A model generated the notes under the pieces. The model was not told the origin of the DNA and did not search any database. It saw only the letters and a program-made list of their open reading frames with translations. From positions 125,013,205-125,077,204 of the forward strand of contig NC_133652.1 of assembly GCF_009905375.1 (NCBI RefSeq): DNA of 64,000 nucleotides, written 5' to 3'. Below, one piece after another: positions 34,801-44,498 of the stretch. Origin of the DNA: Apium graveolens. Its lineage: Eukaryota; Streptophyta; Magnoliopsida; Apiales; Apiaceae. The translations under genes and the position numbers were made by a program. Each line of letters begins with the position of its first letter. Position 1 is the first letter of the stretch.

Positions 34801-36214
34801 TAATTCTGTTTATGCAAATACTCATCTGTTATTCTATATTCAGAATAGTCAAGTGATTTTACTTATCCAATTTCTGGATTTACAAATGTTTTGGATTTGA
34901 GAAAAGTGATTTGGTTGCGAATATTCCTACCCAAGAATTGGGGGAATAAAATTATTTCGGGTGTCGGTTATTATGACCCCATTTCAATAAAAGGTTTTAA
35001 GATTGGATCATAATTGCGTAAGTGACCGGGACGGACGGTCCAGCGGAGGGCTATTTCTAAGTGCCATATGAAATATTATGACACCATTTTGCCACAGGCT
35101 AGTTATGCCTTTTTGTTTGAGTACTCGTGTTTTTGGGGTCACGTTTCTATGAATCATGACCTTGTGCTATCACACGGGCTGATCAGCATGTGATAGTACG
35201 TCCGTCGGAGGATGATCCTAATCTAAATTATCATATCATTTTTGATATTCATAGAATAAATGATTTATCAACTGATTCTGTTTTGGATTAAAAGTACTGA
35301 TTCTGTTTTGGATTAAAAGTGAATTGTGGCTTTGATTCAGTTTCTGATTTTGTGGATACTTACGTTGTTGTTAAATATCAAAGGTGGTATTAGTATAGAT
35401 GATTGATGTTGACTTCAGTATGGGTGTTGTGAGCATCAAAGTTCGTATTGATATCTAATTTGATATGACAACAAAATAAGTATTAATATTAAGAGTTGAG
35501 TTTTGAGTAAAGTTTATGATTCAATCCATAATCATTGTTTCATGTTATTGTGGTTTACGATATTTCCATAAACACTATTTTACGAGTTTTATTCTCATCA
35601 AGATTCAAAGTATTGCTGAAGCCTTTCGCTTGAAAATATCAAAAAGAGTTTATAATTCAGCAATTATGATTTTAAATGTTCTGCTCTAATGCAGATATCG
35701 GTTTTATATCAAAAGACCCTATATATGCTATAATGATCTTGCTGAGCATTTCTTCCGCTCATACTTGCCTGTTTTTAAATTTAACCTCCAGTGAGGATTA
35801 GCTTGCTGTTTAGCCGCGTAATTCGAGGAAGCAAAGAAGAAGCTTTTCGAAGGTGGTTGGTCCAGGGTTTGCGGACTAGTGTAAGTTTTATTATGTAAAG
35901 TTGTTTATATTATATTATATTATAGTTTTGTATTTTATTTGGGCCTAGTATACTTCATTTCGAAGTTATACTAGTGGGTTTAGTTTTGAGTTGGAATTTA
36001 TTGAAAAGAGATTTAAAAGAAAGTGAAAAATTTATTTGTGGAATTTGGAATTCTTGTTTCTAGAACTGTAACCTTAAAAGATCTTGGAGTAGTTTGGGGT
36101 CATTTATGATAATTATCTTCCGCTGGCATTTATTTATTGATTTAACAGGTTAATTTGGATTGAAGTTTTATAGTGACGACCAAATCCTCTGACCCCGGAT
36201 TTGGGGGCGTTACA
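31808..36214 (+). repeat. LTR3 of the three-LTR element, 4407 bp
   Basis: One base shorter than the others (AAACCGTATT near 32272 against AAACCCGTATT). It ends ...GGCGTTACA at 36214, followed by the TCTAC duplication. Confidence 0.93.
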
Positions 36215-37307
36215 TCTACTGGGTATAGGAATTTGTACACGAAGATAGTGTATGATCAATAAAGGATCTACCCCTTCCAGTGAAGGAAGCGAATGTTCAA
36301 GGCTGATCCACTAATGCTAGTTCAGGAATCTCTTGCCAGAGTGAATGAAATTAGAAAGGAGTTTCTAATTTGCATAGAACTAAGCATAGTAAATGGTAAG
36401 CAGGTGATTAAATTAGATAGGCTTGACATGAGATCCATGCCTTGTATTTAATCAGGACATTGTAGGGTAGAAGGAGTTTATTGTACGGTAACTATTCACT
36501 GAATAGGTTCTTGGTATTCTAAGCAGTGAATTCGTATTATCCGGATAGTCGCGATATGCTGAGAAGTATCCCTCACGATGTAGAATAAATATGATTAATT
36601 AATTAATCATATTTAATAAATTAGAGAATTTATATAAATAATGATAAAATAGTTTTATTATTATTTATTTCTACTACCGGCTTAATATTGAACTTACAGG
36701 GTCACACCATAAAAAGAAAATGATTTAATGGTGGAGAAATTAATTAATAATGGCTGATAATTATTTATTTATGAAATAAATAATTAATTGGAAAATTTAA
36801 TAATTGATTAAATGAGATTTAATTGATTATAAATTAATTAAGAAAAGTTCCTAATATTATTAATTAAGAATTTAATTTTGGAAATTAAATCAAGAGAGAG
36901 AATTATTTCTAAAGTGTTTAGAAAAAGGATTAATAATTAAAAGGTGTTTTAATTATTAATGAGAATAATAAATGGGTTAATAATAATAATATTTTATGGG
37001 AAAATTTCAGCTGAAAATTTTGCCTATAAATATACTATTATAAACCCTATTTTTATTCCAACCCAAATTTTTCAGAAAACCTAATTCTCTCCACCTCCTC
37101 CTCCTCCTCATCGTTTTCTTGGTGGATACCGGTGGAGTGCTTCACGTTTGAGGAGCAGCTGCTAAGGATCTCCGATCGTTGCTTTTGGATCGCTATTAAA
37201 GGTTAGTAATCGATTCATATGTTTTAATCACGATTTATATGCTTTTATTTGGATTTTATATGTGTAAAAGTGTTTTACCATGCCTCCGCTGCGATTAAAA
37301 TCCATCA

Positions 37308-39913
37308 ATCCAGGCCCATTTCTAGCCTCCATAGATAAAGGGTCTGGTCCATCCCCAGCCCCTAGGGTCCAGTCCATCAGTGACCCTTATCATAACCATC
37401 AAGTCCATAGAGTATTTTAATGCTAAACCATTTTGATTAAAACAAAATGATTAAGGGTTCACAAATAACCCGTAATAATAGGTATTTTCTCAAAATATCA
37501 ATCAGTAATAATAGAAGAACAATATTGAAGGATACTTGCATAATTAAGATTCATTGCAGCAAAATATAAAAACCTTTACTTATTCTGAATATAGAATAGG
37601 CAAGAAATATTTGCCTCAATTGATCCGCTTTTTAACTTTGAATCACCATTCTATGTTCACCTCTACTCTGTATCCACTGGTCTTATTTATCACATATAAT
37701 CAGGCTTTACTTTTACTATCAATGTCTGGGTTTGAATGCCTCAAACTATGTATATCTATCATAAAAGATAATATTTCAATTAATCGACAATATATAATTG
37801 TCTAGTCTATACGTTTATCCTTATTGTCTATCTACCTGATAATAACATATAAGGATCACATTTAATCATATACAGTTTAAAAGATACGTGGATTTAGAAT
37901 TCACATAACACGTAAACACATAAGGCACGTATCACATAATTAATGTAACATATGATTCAGTTCGTCAAGACATTTTACTCGATGTATTTAAAATTGAAAT
38001 CGAGTCGAAATACGACTTTTCGATAGTTACGTGACTTAGAAACGTTTAAAAAATCAAGCGCCCTTTCGAAATGAAAGATTTATTTCTCAAAAGTATTTTT
38101 AATAGAAGCAGAATATTTTTTTTTGAGTCTAAATGCATTCGTTTTGTATTAAACAGACAAACGGTCTATTTATTATGAATAAAATAAGAATAATTCAATT
38201 AATTATAATAATAATAATTTAATTTTAAATACCTTTATATATTTTTTAAAAGCTCAAAATGATTTTTAATTATTTGTCTTAATTATAAATAATTACATTT
38301 TATTTAACTATTTATAGATAAAATTAATTGATTAAATTAACTAATCAATTAATTAAATCAATAAATAATTAAATCAAATTTTAAAATTTTGGAAATAATA
38401 AAGAATATAATTTTCTAGAATTAAAAATAATTCAGTAAATTATTTAAAAATAAATAACCAAATTATTTTTGAATTAAAAGTAATTTTTGGAATTTAAAAT
38501 ATGAATTTTGAATTATTTTAAAATAGGAATTCCAGAAAAATATTTTGGAAAACCGATTTGGGGAGAAATGGATCAAAACCAGGTTAGAATCGGGTTCGAA
38601 TCCAGGTTGGGAAGAACAAATTCCGGTCACCAAGAACCCGGAATCTGGCGACGATTCCGACCACCTGAATCTTTTCCGGCCACCTCGATTCTGGCCAAAT
38701 GACGTATCGTTTGCACTGGTTTTTGACTCCAATCAATTCTAAATCAATCCAGAAACCCAAAAACGGTCACAACTAACCAAACTCATCCCCGGATTCCATT
38801 ATCCGGCCAAATCGAACTAACTTTCGTCCAAACATCGATTTGGCTAAATCATACATGAAACTTCAAGATTTATAGCTTAAATTAAAGCTTTTAACATATA
38901 CAATCAAAGCCCGGACATCTAACACCAAATATTACTCTAAAATAGTAAACGATTAAATCAAAATTGAACATAAACCCTACTCGAATTTCACTATCTAGAA
39001 ATCGTTTGATGAAATTGATAACATAAATCGATTGTAAACATTCATATGAAGCTATTCAAACCATTAAATCAATCAAAAAACCCTAAAATCAAAAAGCCCG
39101 AAATTTAGTCAAGAACCCAAAAAATCAAAATCAAATATCTGTGAATCTGTGCATGAAATTGATTACATTATTCAAAAGTACAGATCAAGAGCTTCAATTT
39201 GAGTAATTACATGACTATGATTGAACCCTAGAATCACCAAAAATCAACGATTGATTCTTCGATCCGAATTCAAAAACCCTAACCCAATTTTCAGAGAATA
39301 ATCTGATTTTTCTGATTTTTTTATATAATTAAAAAATAATTAAATTATATTTATAGTTATAAAAAAATACCCTTAAAATTATTTAAGGCCTAATTATATC
39401 GTTGGATAAAATAATTAGCCCAAAATTAATAATTAATAGGGAATAATTTTTAATCCAATAAATACAAAAATTATGTCAAAATTTCCCAAAAATTACGAAT
39501 AATCCAAAAATGCAAAAAACAAATTGAATATTTGAAAGTCGCACAATTCTATAAAAATACGATTTTGTGGGCTTTAACGTCCCGGTAGGGGCACGGAAAA
39601 ATCATTTTTCTCGAAATGAGATATTTTCTAAATTATATTTTGAAAATCAATATGGTAAGTACCATATTATGCAAAATAAGGCCAAATGCCCTACGCGCAA
39701 TAACGACTATTAAAATTGATTCATGATAACATAATACTCAATACAAACACATTTAACACGTGATGAAATAACCGAAAAATATCCCGAACCATACTACTTA
39801 TATATAACACAGAACAACTAGCATTTTTTGATCAATCATAATTTATAATATCATAAATCACATAATACTCATTTAATATAACACAAAATAGTCATAATTT
39901 CTCGGTTCTTACA
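37308..39913 (-). repeat. Right piece of gypsy LTR D1
   Basis: Continuation of the LTR begun at 18948, starting with the second ATCCA duplication. Homologous in inverse orientation to the LTRs of the three-LTR element, but well diverged. Open stretches near 38463-38742 are chance frames in both strands. Confidence 0.6.
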
Positions 39914-39915
39914 TA

Positions 39916-40161
39916 TATGCTGAGGAGATTGAGATGTTTGAGCAACGGTCAAATAAAATGAAAGCCAAAGGATTGAGCAGTGTGTCTCCTAATGGTGTAT
40001 TTTTGCATATAAATACACATATGTTATCAAGGTAAAGGATCAATTTTCTTGACAGTTATTCCTTGGATGAATGGCTCAAGCTGGTAGAAGCTCTAAGAGG
40101 AACATAAATCATTGAAGAACTTGAAGTCCTAGCCAGACTCAAAGATCTAATTAGAGAATAG
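39916..40161 (+). pseudogene. C-terminal remnant of a Sirevirus env-like ORF (element C)
   Basis: One frame of 82 codons with two internal TAA stops and a final TAG. It reads as a charged helical protein (Y-A-E-E-I-E-M-F-E-Q at the start, then D-E-W-L-K-L-V-E-A-L, then I-I-E-E-L-E-V-L-A-R-L). It lies just upstream of a Sirevirus polypurine tract and LTR, where A and B have the C-terminus of their env-like ORF. The left part is lost at the junction with the gypsy LTR (39913). Confidence 0.5.
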
Positions 40162-40326
40162 CCAGGCTATGAGAAATTCAGATAATCATGTACTTTAAAT
40201 TCATATGTAACTACAACAATTACTTTATAATTGTCAGTCTCGTTTTATTTAATTTAGCTGGGGGTTAGTCTTGTTATCATGCATGAATTTATGACAAGTA
40301 ATCTTCTCGCAATTGGGGGAGATTAT

Positions 40327-41558
40327 TGTGTAAAACATGCCTGTACATAAAAAGACTAAGTCATCTTGATAACCCTAAGGATAAGTTATATGATAATTTA
40401 ATTTTGTATTCTGTAATTATATTTCTTGAGTCTGTAAAAATGTTAAGTAGATTAGATTGGAGGATTTTTCTATGAACAACCATCAAGCTAAGGAATGAAC
40501 TCTGGAAGAAGATCAAATCTGATCACGTCTCAGAGAGAAGTGTAGCAGCTTGGAGTGAATAAAGTTATTCTAGGAAAAATATTCTAAGTCAGACATCGAC
40601 AAGTCACAGATCAAGGAATATCGAGAAGTATGTCGAGAAGTCTAAAATGACTTGTAGAGAAGTCCCAAGAGATATCGATAAGTCAATATGCATGTAGAGA
40701 TCTCAGTTATCGACAAGTCAAAAAGTCCATTTAGAGAACTGGAGATAATGACAAGTCATTTCTTCATGTAGAGATCTAGAGATCTCGACAAGTCAAATCT
40801 ACCTGTAGAGAACCAGGGATATCGACAAGTCAAAATCCTATGTAGAGAACTAGAGATATCAATAAATCATTCTACTTGTAGAGAATTAAAGACCTCGATA
40901 AGTCATTAACACATGTAGAGAACTCAAGATATAAATAAATTATTTTACTTATCGATATGTGACATCACTACAGAACAAAAGAGATCTCGATAAATAACTT
41001 CATAATTCAGAATGCAGACAATTTAAAGATTTAAGATTATCAGTCAACAAATAATTCCATCATTGAATTGGAAAGACTACAAACGCTACTTGAAGAATAC
41101 AAGATCAACGGCCAAGATTCACTGGACAAATGAGGTTCACAGACCTATTAGATTCTGCAAAGATTTGTTAACTCTGGTAATGAAAAATAAACAAAGTAGC
41201 TTTAGAAACTGCGTTTGTCCAATTTAGTGCAAGTTTTGTAATTCCATGCATGTTGATCAATAAAGCCTATCATGGGTCTTTTGTTTAGGTATAACAAATA
41301 AATCTAGGAAATATCTTGAATTCTCTCTCAAGAATTGTAGCTGAGTTCTTATCTTTAAAAACAGAAATTTTTAGCAAGACAAATTTGATTTTAATAAATC
41401 AAGTGAGTTTTTGATAATTTATCAGTGTGTTTAAATTTAAGCATTTTATCACTACAAGTTCATATATCAACTTTGTTCCAAACAGCCAAACACTTTCACA
41501 GTTAACTAAAATTCAAGAAAACACATTCACCCCCCTATGTTGCATTTCATACCTAACA
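40327..41558 (+). repeat. LTR of Sirevirus C
   Basis: About 1.23 kb, from TGTGTAAAACATGCC to ...CATACCTAACA. The start could also be 40329. The end reverse-complements to TGTTAGGTATG. It contains a degenerate tandem repeat at 40597-40985. Confidence 0.7.
40597..40985 (+). repeat. Degenerate tandem repeat in LTR C (about 45 bp unit)
   Basis: About eight units built from two motifs, ATCGACAAGTCA and TGTAGAGAACT, separated by variable spacers. It is the C-family counterpart of the motif clusters in LTR A and LTR B. Confidence 0.75.
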
Positions 41559-42229
41559 CACCCAAAATTAGGCATGACATAGTTTAGTTCTCGTAACCTA
41601 GAAAGATCGCATGAAGATAGTTCCCGCCTAAAAGTAGATTTGGGACTGAATTGCATAAGAAGCCTTAAAAATATAAACATGTTGGACTTGGGCCAACAAG
41701 TGTCTGTTACCGCCCAAAGGTGGGCTTCCAGTCAAAAAGGAAAGGTTCTGGGCCAAAGGTCAAGCCCAATATATAAAGACTATTTTACGAAGTTTGTCAA
41801 AGAAGGAACGACTAAGCCCAAAGGTTAACATTGGGCCTCTATTAATAAATTCAAATTTAATCGAATCAATACTTATTCCTATAATGGATTAGACCCCATC
41901 CTGGCTAACAGCCTTGTCCTGTTAGGGGCGGTCGAAGGTTGTCACCCCTTCGAAGTCTAAGGTCTATAACTCAATACTTAGTTACCTTTTCTCTCATGGT
42001 CCTAGGTCAACATTGACTCCAATATTCTCAGGTCAATGACTTGGCCGCCATACTTTGAAAATTTAACTAGGCTCAAAAGGCCTGTGATGACTCTACCAAA
42101 AGGTTGTGGCCCCGATCTAATAAGGTGTCAAAAAGGTGAGCTCAGACCCATCTAGGTTACTTGTTCTCCAAGAACTATGTTTGGCTTGATTCTCTATGAA
42201 TAAGGGTATGTAGGCATATTATATCTGTT
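41559..42229. other. Unassigned, probably LTR-derived sequence
   Basis: No coding domain. Phrases such as TATATAAAGAC (near 41771) and GGGTATGTAGGCATATT (near 42204) recall LTRs of Tat-type gypsy elements, but there is no partner LTR or boundary to prove it. Confidence 0.3.
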
Positions 42230-43281
42230 TATTTTTACAATTAGTAAGGAATGTCGCAGAAAGCGATCAATAATAAACTAGACTAGACACAAGAACAAAC
42301 ATATGTACTATAACCTGCTGATCAGTCAGGATACAGTATGGACCTATGCCCATCTACATAGACCCCCCATCATATCGGGTACCCATGCATATTCTGGCCT
42401 TAATAAAACAAAGGGTCTAGTCCATTCTTGGCCCAATCCGTAACCAACCAGTCTATCATGTAAGCATCCAAAATCATCGGTATGCTTAGATGTCATCCCA
42501 ACAACACAATTCATAACTAGATATAGATAATGCGCAAGAAAAGGGAATATGAGTGGAAGCGTTCAACTTATATAGAATAACAAGAATTATTGTAAGAATC
42601 GTTATCAAAAGAAAGATAACTGAATTGCAGTAGTCCGGAACAAATATCATATGTTTAAGGTATCAATAATTATCATAATGAAAGATCAATAAATATGCGT
42701 GCTAGCATAATCCGTATCAGGTGTAACAATAGGTAAGATATTTCACTATTCTGAAATTAGAATAGGGAAGACAACTTGTCTGGTATGCGATCAAAACAAA
42801 TTCTACTACTTCTAGCTAATCCTAACTTGTACTGCCTCGTTCGATTCGTATCTATAAATAAAAGATACCAATTTAATTGGCTTGTATAATAATTGCACAA
42901 CAAATTTTTATCCGTCTATAGCCTATCGTCTACCAGTATGATAATAAATAACTCATAAAATAATTAAAGATAGCAATTGGGACTCAACCATACACCTAAA
43001 TCGTATATCACATAAATCAGGTCAACATACAGGTCATTAAAATACTTCTAGAATTGAAATCAGGTCGTTATTCACATTTTTACACAATATTTGACTCATA
43101 AATAACTTTATAGGCTATTCAATCCACATTTCTAAAATAATTTAGGTCTAAAAATAAATAAATATCGAGAGCGGACTCGTTTCCGAAATAAATTAGGATT
43201 TAAAATAATTTTTATCAGAAGAGGGTCATTTTTCTATTTTTAGAACGTCCATTTCATTTAAAATAGATAAATTGTTCGATG
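42230..43281 (-). repeat. Fragment D2 of the gypsy LTR family
   Basis: Related to 19540-19662 plus 37308-38150 (shared AAACTAGACTAGACAC-type and TATGCCCAT...CCATCATATCGG blocks), same minus orientation. It keeps the uninterrupted site where D1 was hit by the copia LTR. It stops where another gypsy LTR (E) starts at 43282. Confidence 0.6.
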
Positions 43282-43282
43282 T

Positions 43283-43287
43283 GTAAC
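43283..43287. repeat. Target duplication GTAAC of Sirevirus B
   Basis: GTAAC before the LTR start TGTTAGTCCC, and again at 56169-56173 after the other LTR. Both lie in the terminal TGTAAC of gypsy LTR E. Confidence 0.95.
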
Positions 43288-44311
43288 TGTTAGTCCCTTA
43301 ACAATATAGCAAGAATTACAGAAGGAGGTTGAATGGAATTCTTGAACCTTTTTCTTAAAATAAAAATGTTCAAACTCGAATATAGATATAAGTGTTTTAA
43401 TTAGCACAATGCAGAATAAAAACTTAAGTGAATCAAAACATAAGTAATTAAAAACAAGAGTCTTTAAAAACTTTCCGGTGGATTTAAACAATTCCACCAG
43501 AGATATATATTATATCGAGAGAACTCTGTGTGCAAGAATGCTCACAGCTGCTTACAAATTTGAACTACTGAGAATACAGAGAAATGCTAATAATTCTGCT
43601 TACAAATGTTTCTCACCTTTTTTTTTGTATCTCAGATCTTAGTTTCTATTTGCTACTTCTTGGTTTATATAATACCAAGATTACAAAATCAAAAGACAGG
43701 ATCATTATAAAAACTATCGGGTCTAATGCTTTGTTACTTTGTTCTCTATTACCCAGTTAATAGGCTTCCTCATTCCATTTGCATACACTTCGACGCATGT
43801 GACCAGTTGTCACTGTCAACTGATATTTAAATTCTTTATCCGTTGAGTACATGATCATCCGTCGACTTTATGATCATCCGTTGTTGGCTTCATTGATCAT
43901 CCGTCGACTGCTATATAAAACATCCGTTGATAGACATTTGATCATCCGTCGATGACTTTGTTAATCATCCGTTGGTAGCTATTTTGGCACTTGACTTCAA
44001 TTCATTTATGCAGAATTACAAGACATCATCTATGTATAATTAATCAACCTATTCTGCATATCTAGGTAAAGTCAACATGACTTATATGCTACTACAGAAT
44101 CTATACAAAGGTGTATGCAGAAATGTACTACAGACTCATTATTATATAAGCTACTCACTCGATGGATAATAAGTCATCATCCGTCGGGACTATATTGAGT
44201 TATCCGTCGGGACTATAATTCTTATCCGTCGAGTGCTACATTATTTCACTAAGTAAAATCTACTTAGGTGTTTTGTTTATGAAACATCAAGTACATAACA
44301 TATGCACAACA
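43288..44311 (-). repeat. Sirevirus B 3' LTR
   Basis: TGTTAGTCCC...GCACAACA. Element-sense TATA box near 43663-43675 (ATTATATAAACC). Two clusters of the ATCCGTCGA motif: 43848-43975 and 44158-44245. Confidence 0.95.
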
Positions 44312-44322
44312 ATCTCCCCCAA
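44312..44322 (-). other. Polypurine tract of Sirevirus B
   Basis: Element-sense TTGGGGGAGAT directly before the 3' LTR, identical to that of A. Confidence 0.92.
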
Positions 44323-44498
44323 TTTATGTCTACTGTAATTGTAGACAAAAATTAAGAGATACTTGATGATAGCAAAACATCCTAAACATACAGCTTTGAA
44401 GAAAAGTAGATAATACTGAAAGTGCTTCAATTAATCAAAATGTGCAAAGTTTAGCTCACAGTCATTTCAAGATGCTCCTCTAGCCTGAGCAGATTTTT

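Larger units (their letters stand above)
20226..36214 (+). mobile_element. Non-autonomous element with three LTRs and two internal regions
   Basis: Structure LTR1 (20226-24633), internal 1 (24634-26016), LTR2 (26017-30424), internal 2 (30425-31807), LTR3 (31808-36214). The repeat period is 5791 bp. Only the outer ends carry the TCTAC target duplication, so it behaves as one insertion. Each internal region starts with a tRNA-iMet primer site and ends with a polypurine tract but has no gag or pol, so mobility must have come from another element. LTRs of 4.4 kb with a 1.4-kb interior recall LARD-type elements. LTR ends TGTAATATCC...GGCGTTACA and the iMet primer site suggest a gypsy (Tekay/Del-like) parent. 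The three LTRs differ by well under 1 %, so it is young. Confidence 0.93.
19663..37307 (+). mobile_element. Copia-type solo LTR, split by a nested element
   Basis: Pieces 19663-20225 and 36220-37307, about 1.65 kb together, starting TGAAAGGAATATGTCC and ending ...AAATCCATCA. It is flanked by ATCCA on both sides and has no internal region, so it is a solo LTR left after LTR-LTR recombination. A TATA box TATAAATA lies at 37025-37032, followed by a CT-rich leader with CTC repeats. A second copy of the same LTR begins at 62679. Orientation follows the TATA box. The copia assignment rests on resemblance to Tork/Angela-type LTRs and is less certain than the structure. Confidence 0.82.
18948..39913 (-). 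mobile_element. Long gypsy-type LTR (D1), interrupted by nested insertions
   Basis: Left piece 18948-19662 and right piece 37308-39913. On the plus strand it starts TGTAAAATCCCCCAAATACG and ends ...CGGTTCTTACA, so it runs in minus orientation. The start matches the reverse complement of the three-LTR element's LTR end (GGGGGCGTTACA). The right piece also keeps homology, for example the AAACAGACAAACGGTC region near 38150 and the ATTCTGAATATAGAATAG region near 37578. About 3.3 kb without the insertions. The flanks (TAACT and TATAT) do not match, so I cannot show that it is a clean solo LTR. No protein domains. Confidence 0.6.
39914..41558 (+). mobile_element. Sirevirus C: 3' remnant (plus strand)
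   Basis: End of an internal region, polypurine tract AATTGGGGGAGAT (40311-40323) and an LTR. Opposite orientation to A and B. The 5' part is missing. It shares polypurine tract and LTR-end style (...CCTAACA) with A and B but not LTR sequence, so it is a third family. Confidence 0.75.

Noticed and set aside
20226..36214. The 5791-bp tandem repeat as satellite DNA or a segmental duplication of genes
   Set aside because: Each unit is LTR plus primer site, interior and polypurine tract, and the outer ends carry one target duplication, so it is a retrotransposon structure.
38463..38742. Overlapping ORFs of 64-89 codons on both strands
   Set aside because: Frames open on both strands of an LTR relative; no counterpart protein, typical chance frames.
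40597..40985. CRISPR-like alternation of repeats and spacers
   Set aside because: Plant DNA, degenerate repeats without constant length, no cas genes; it is an LTR repeat array.
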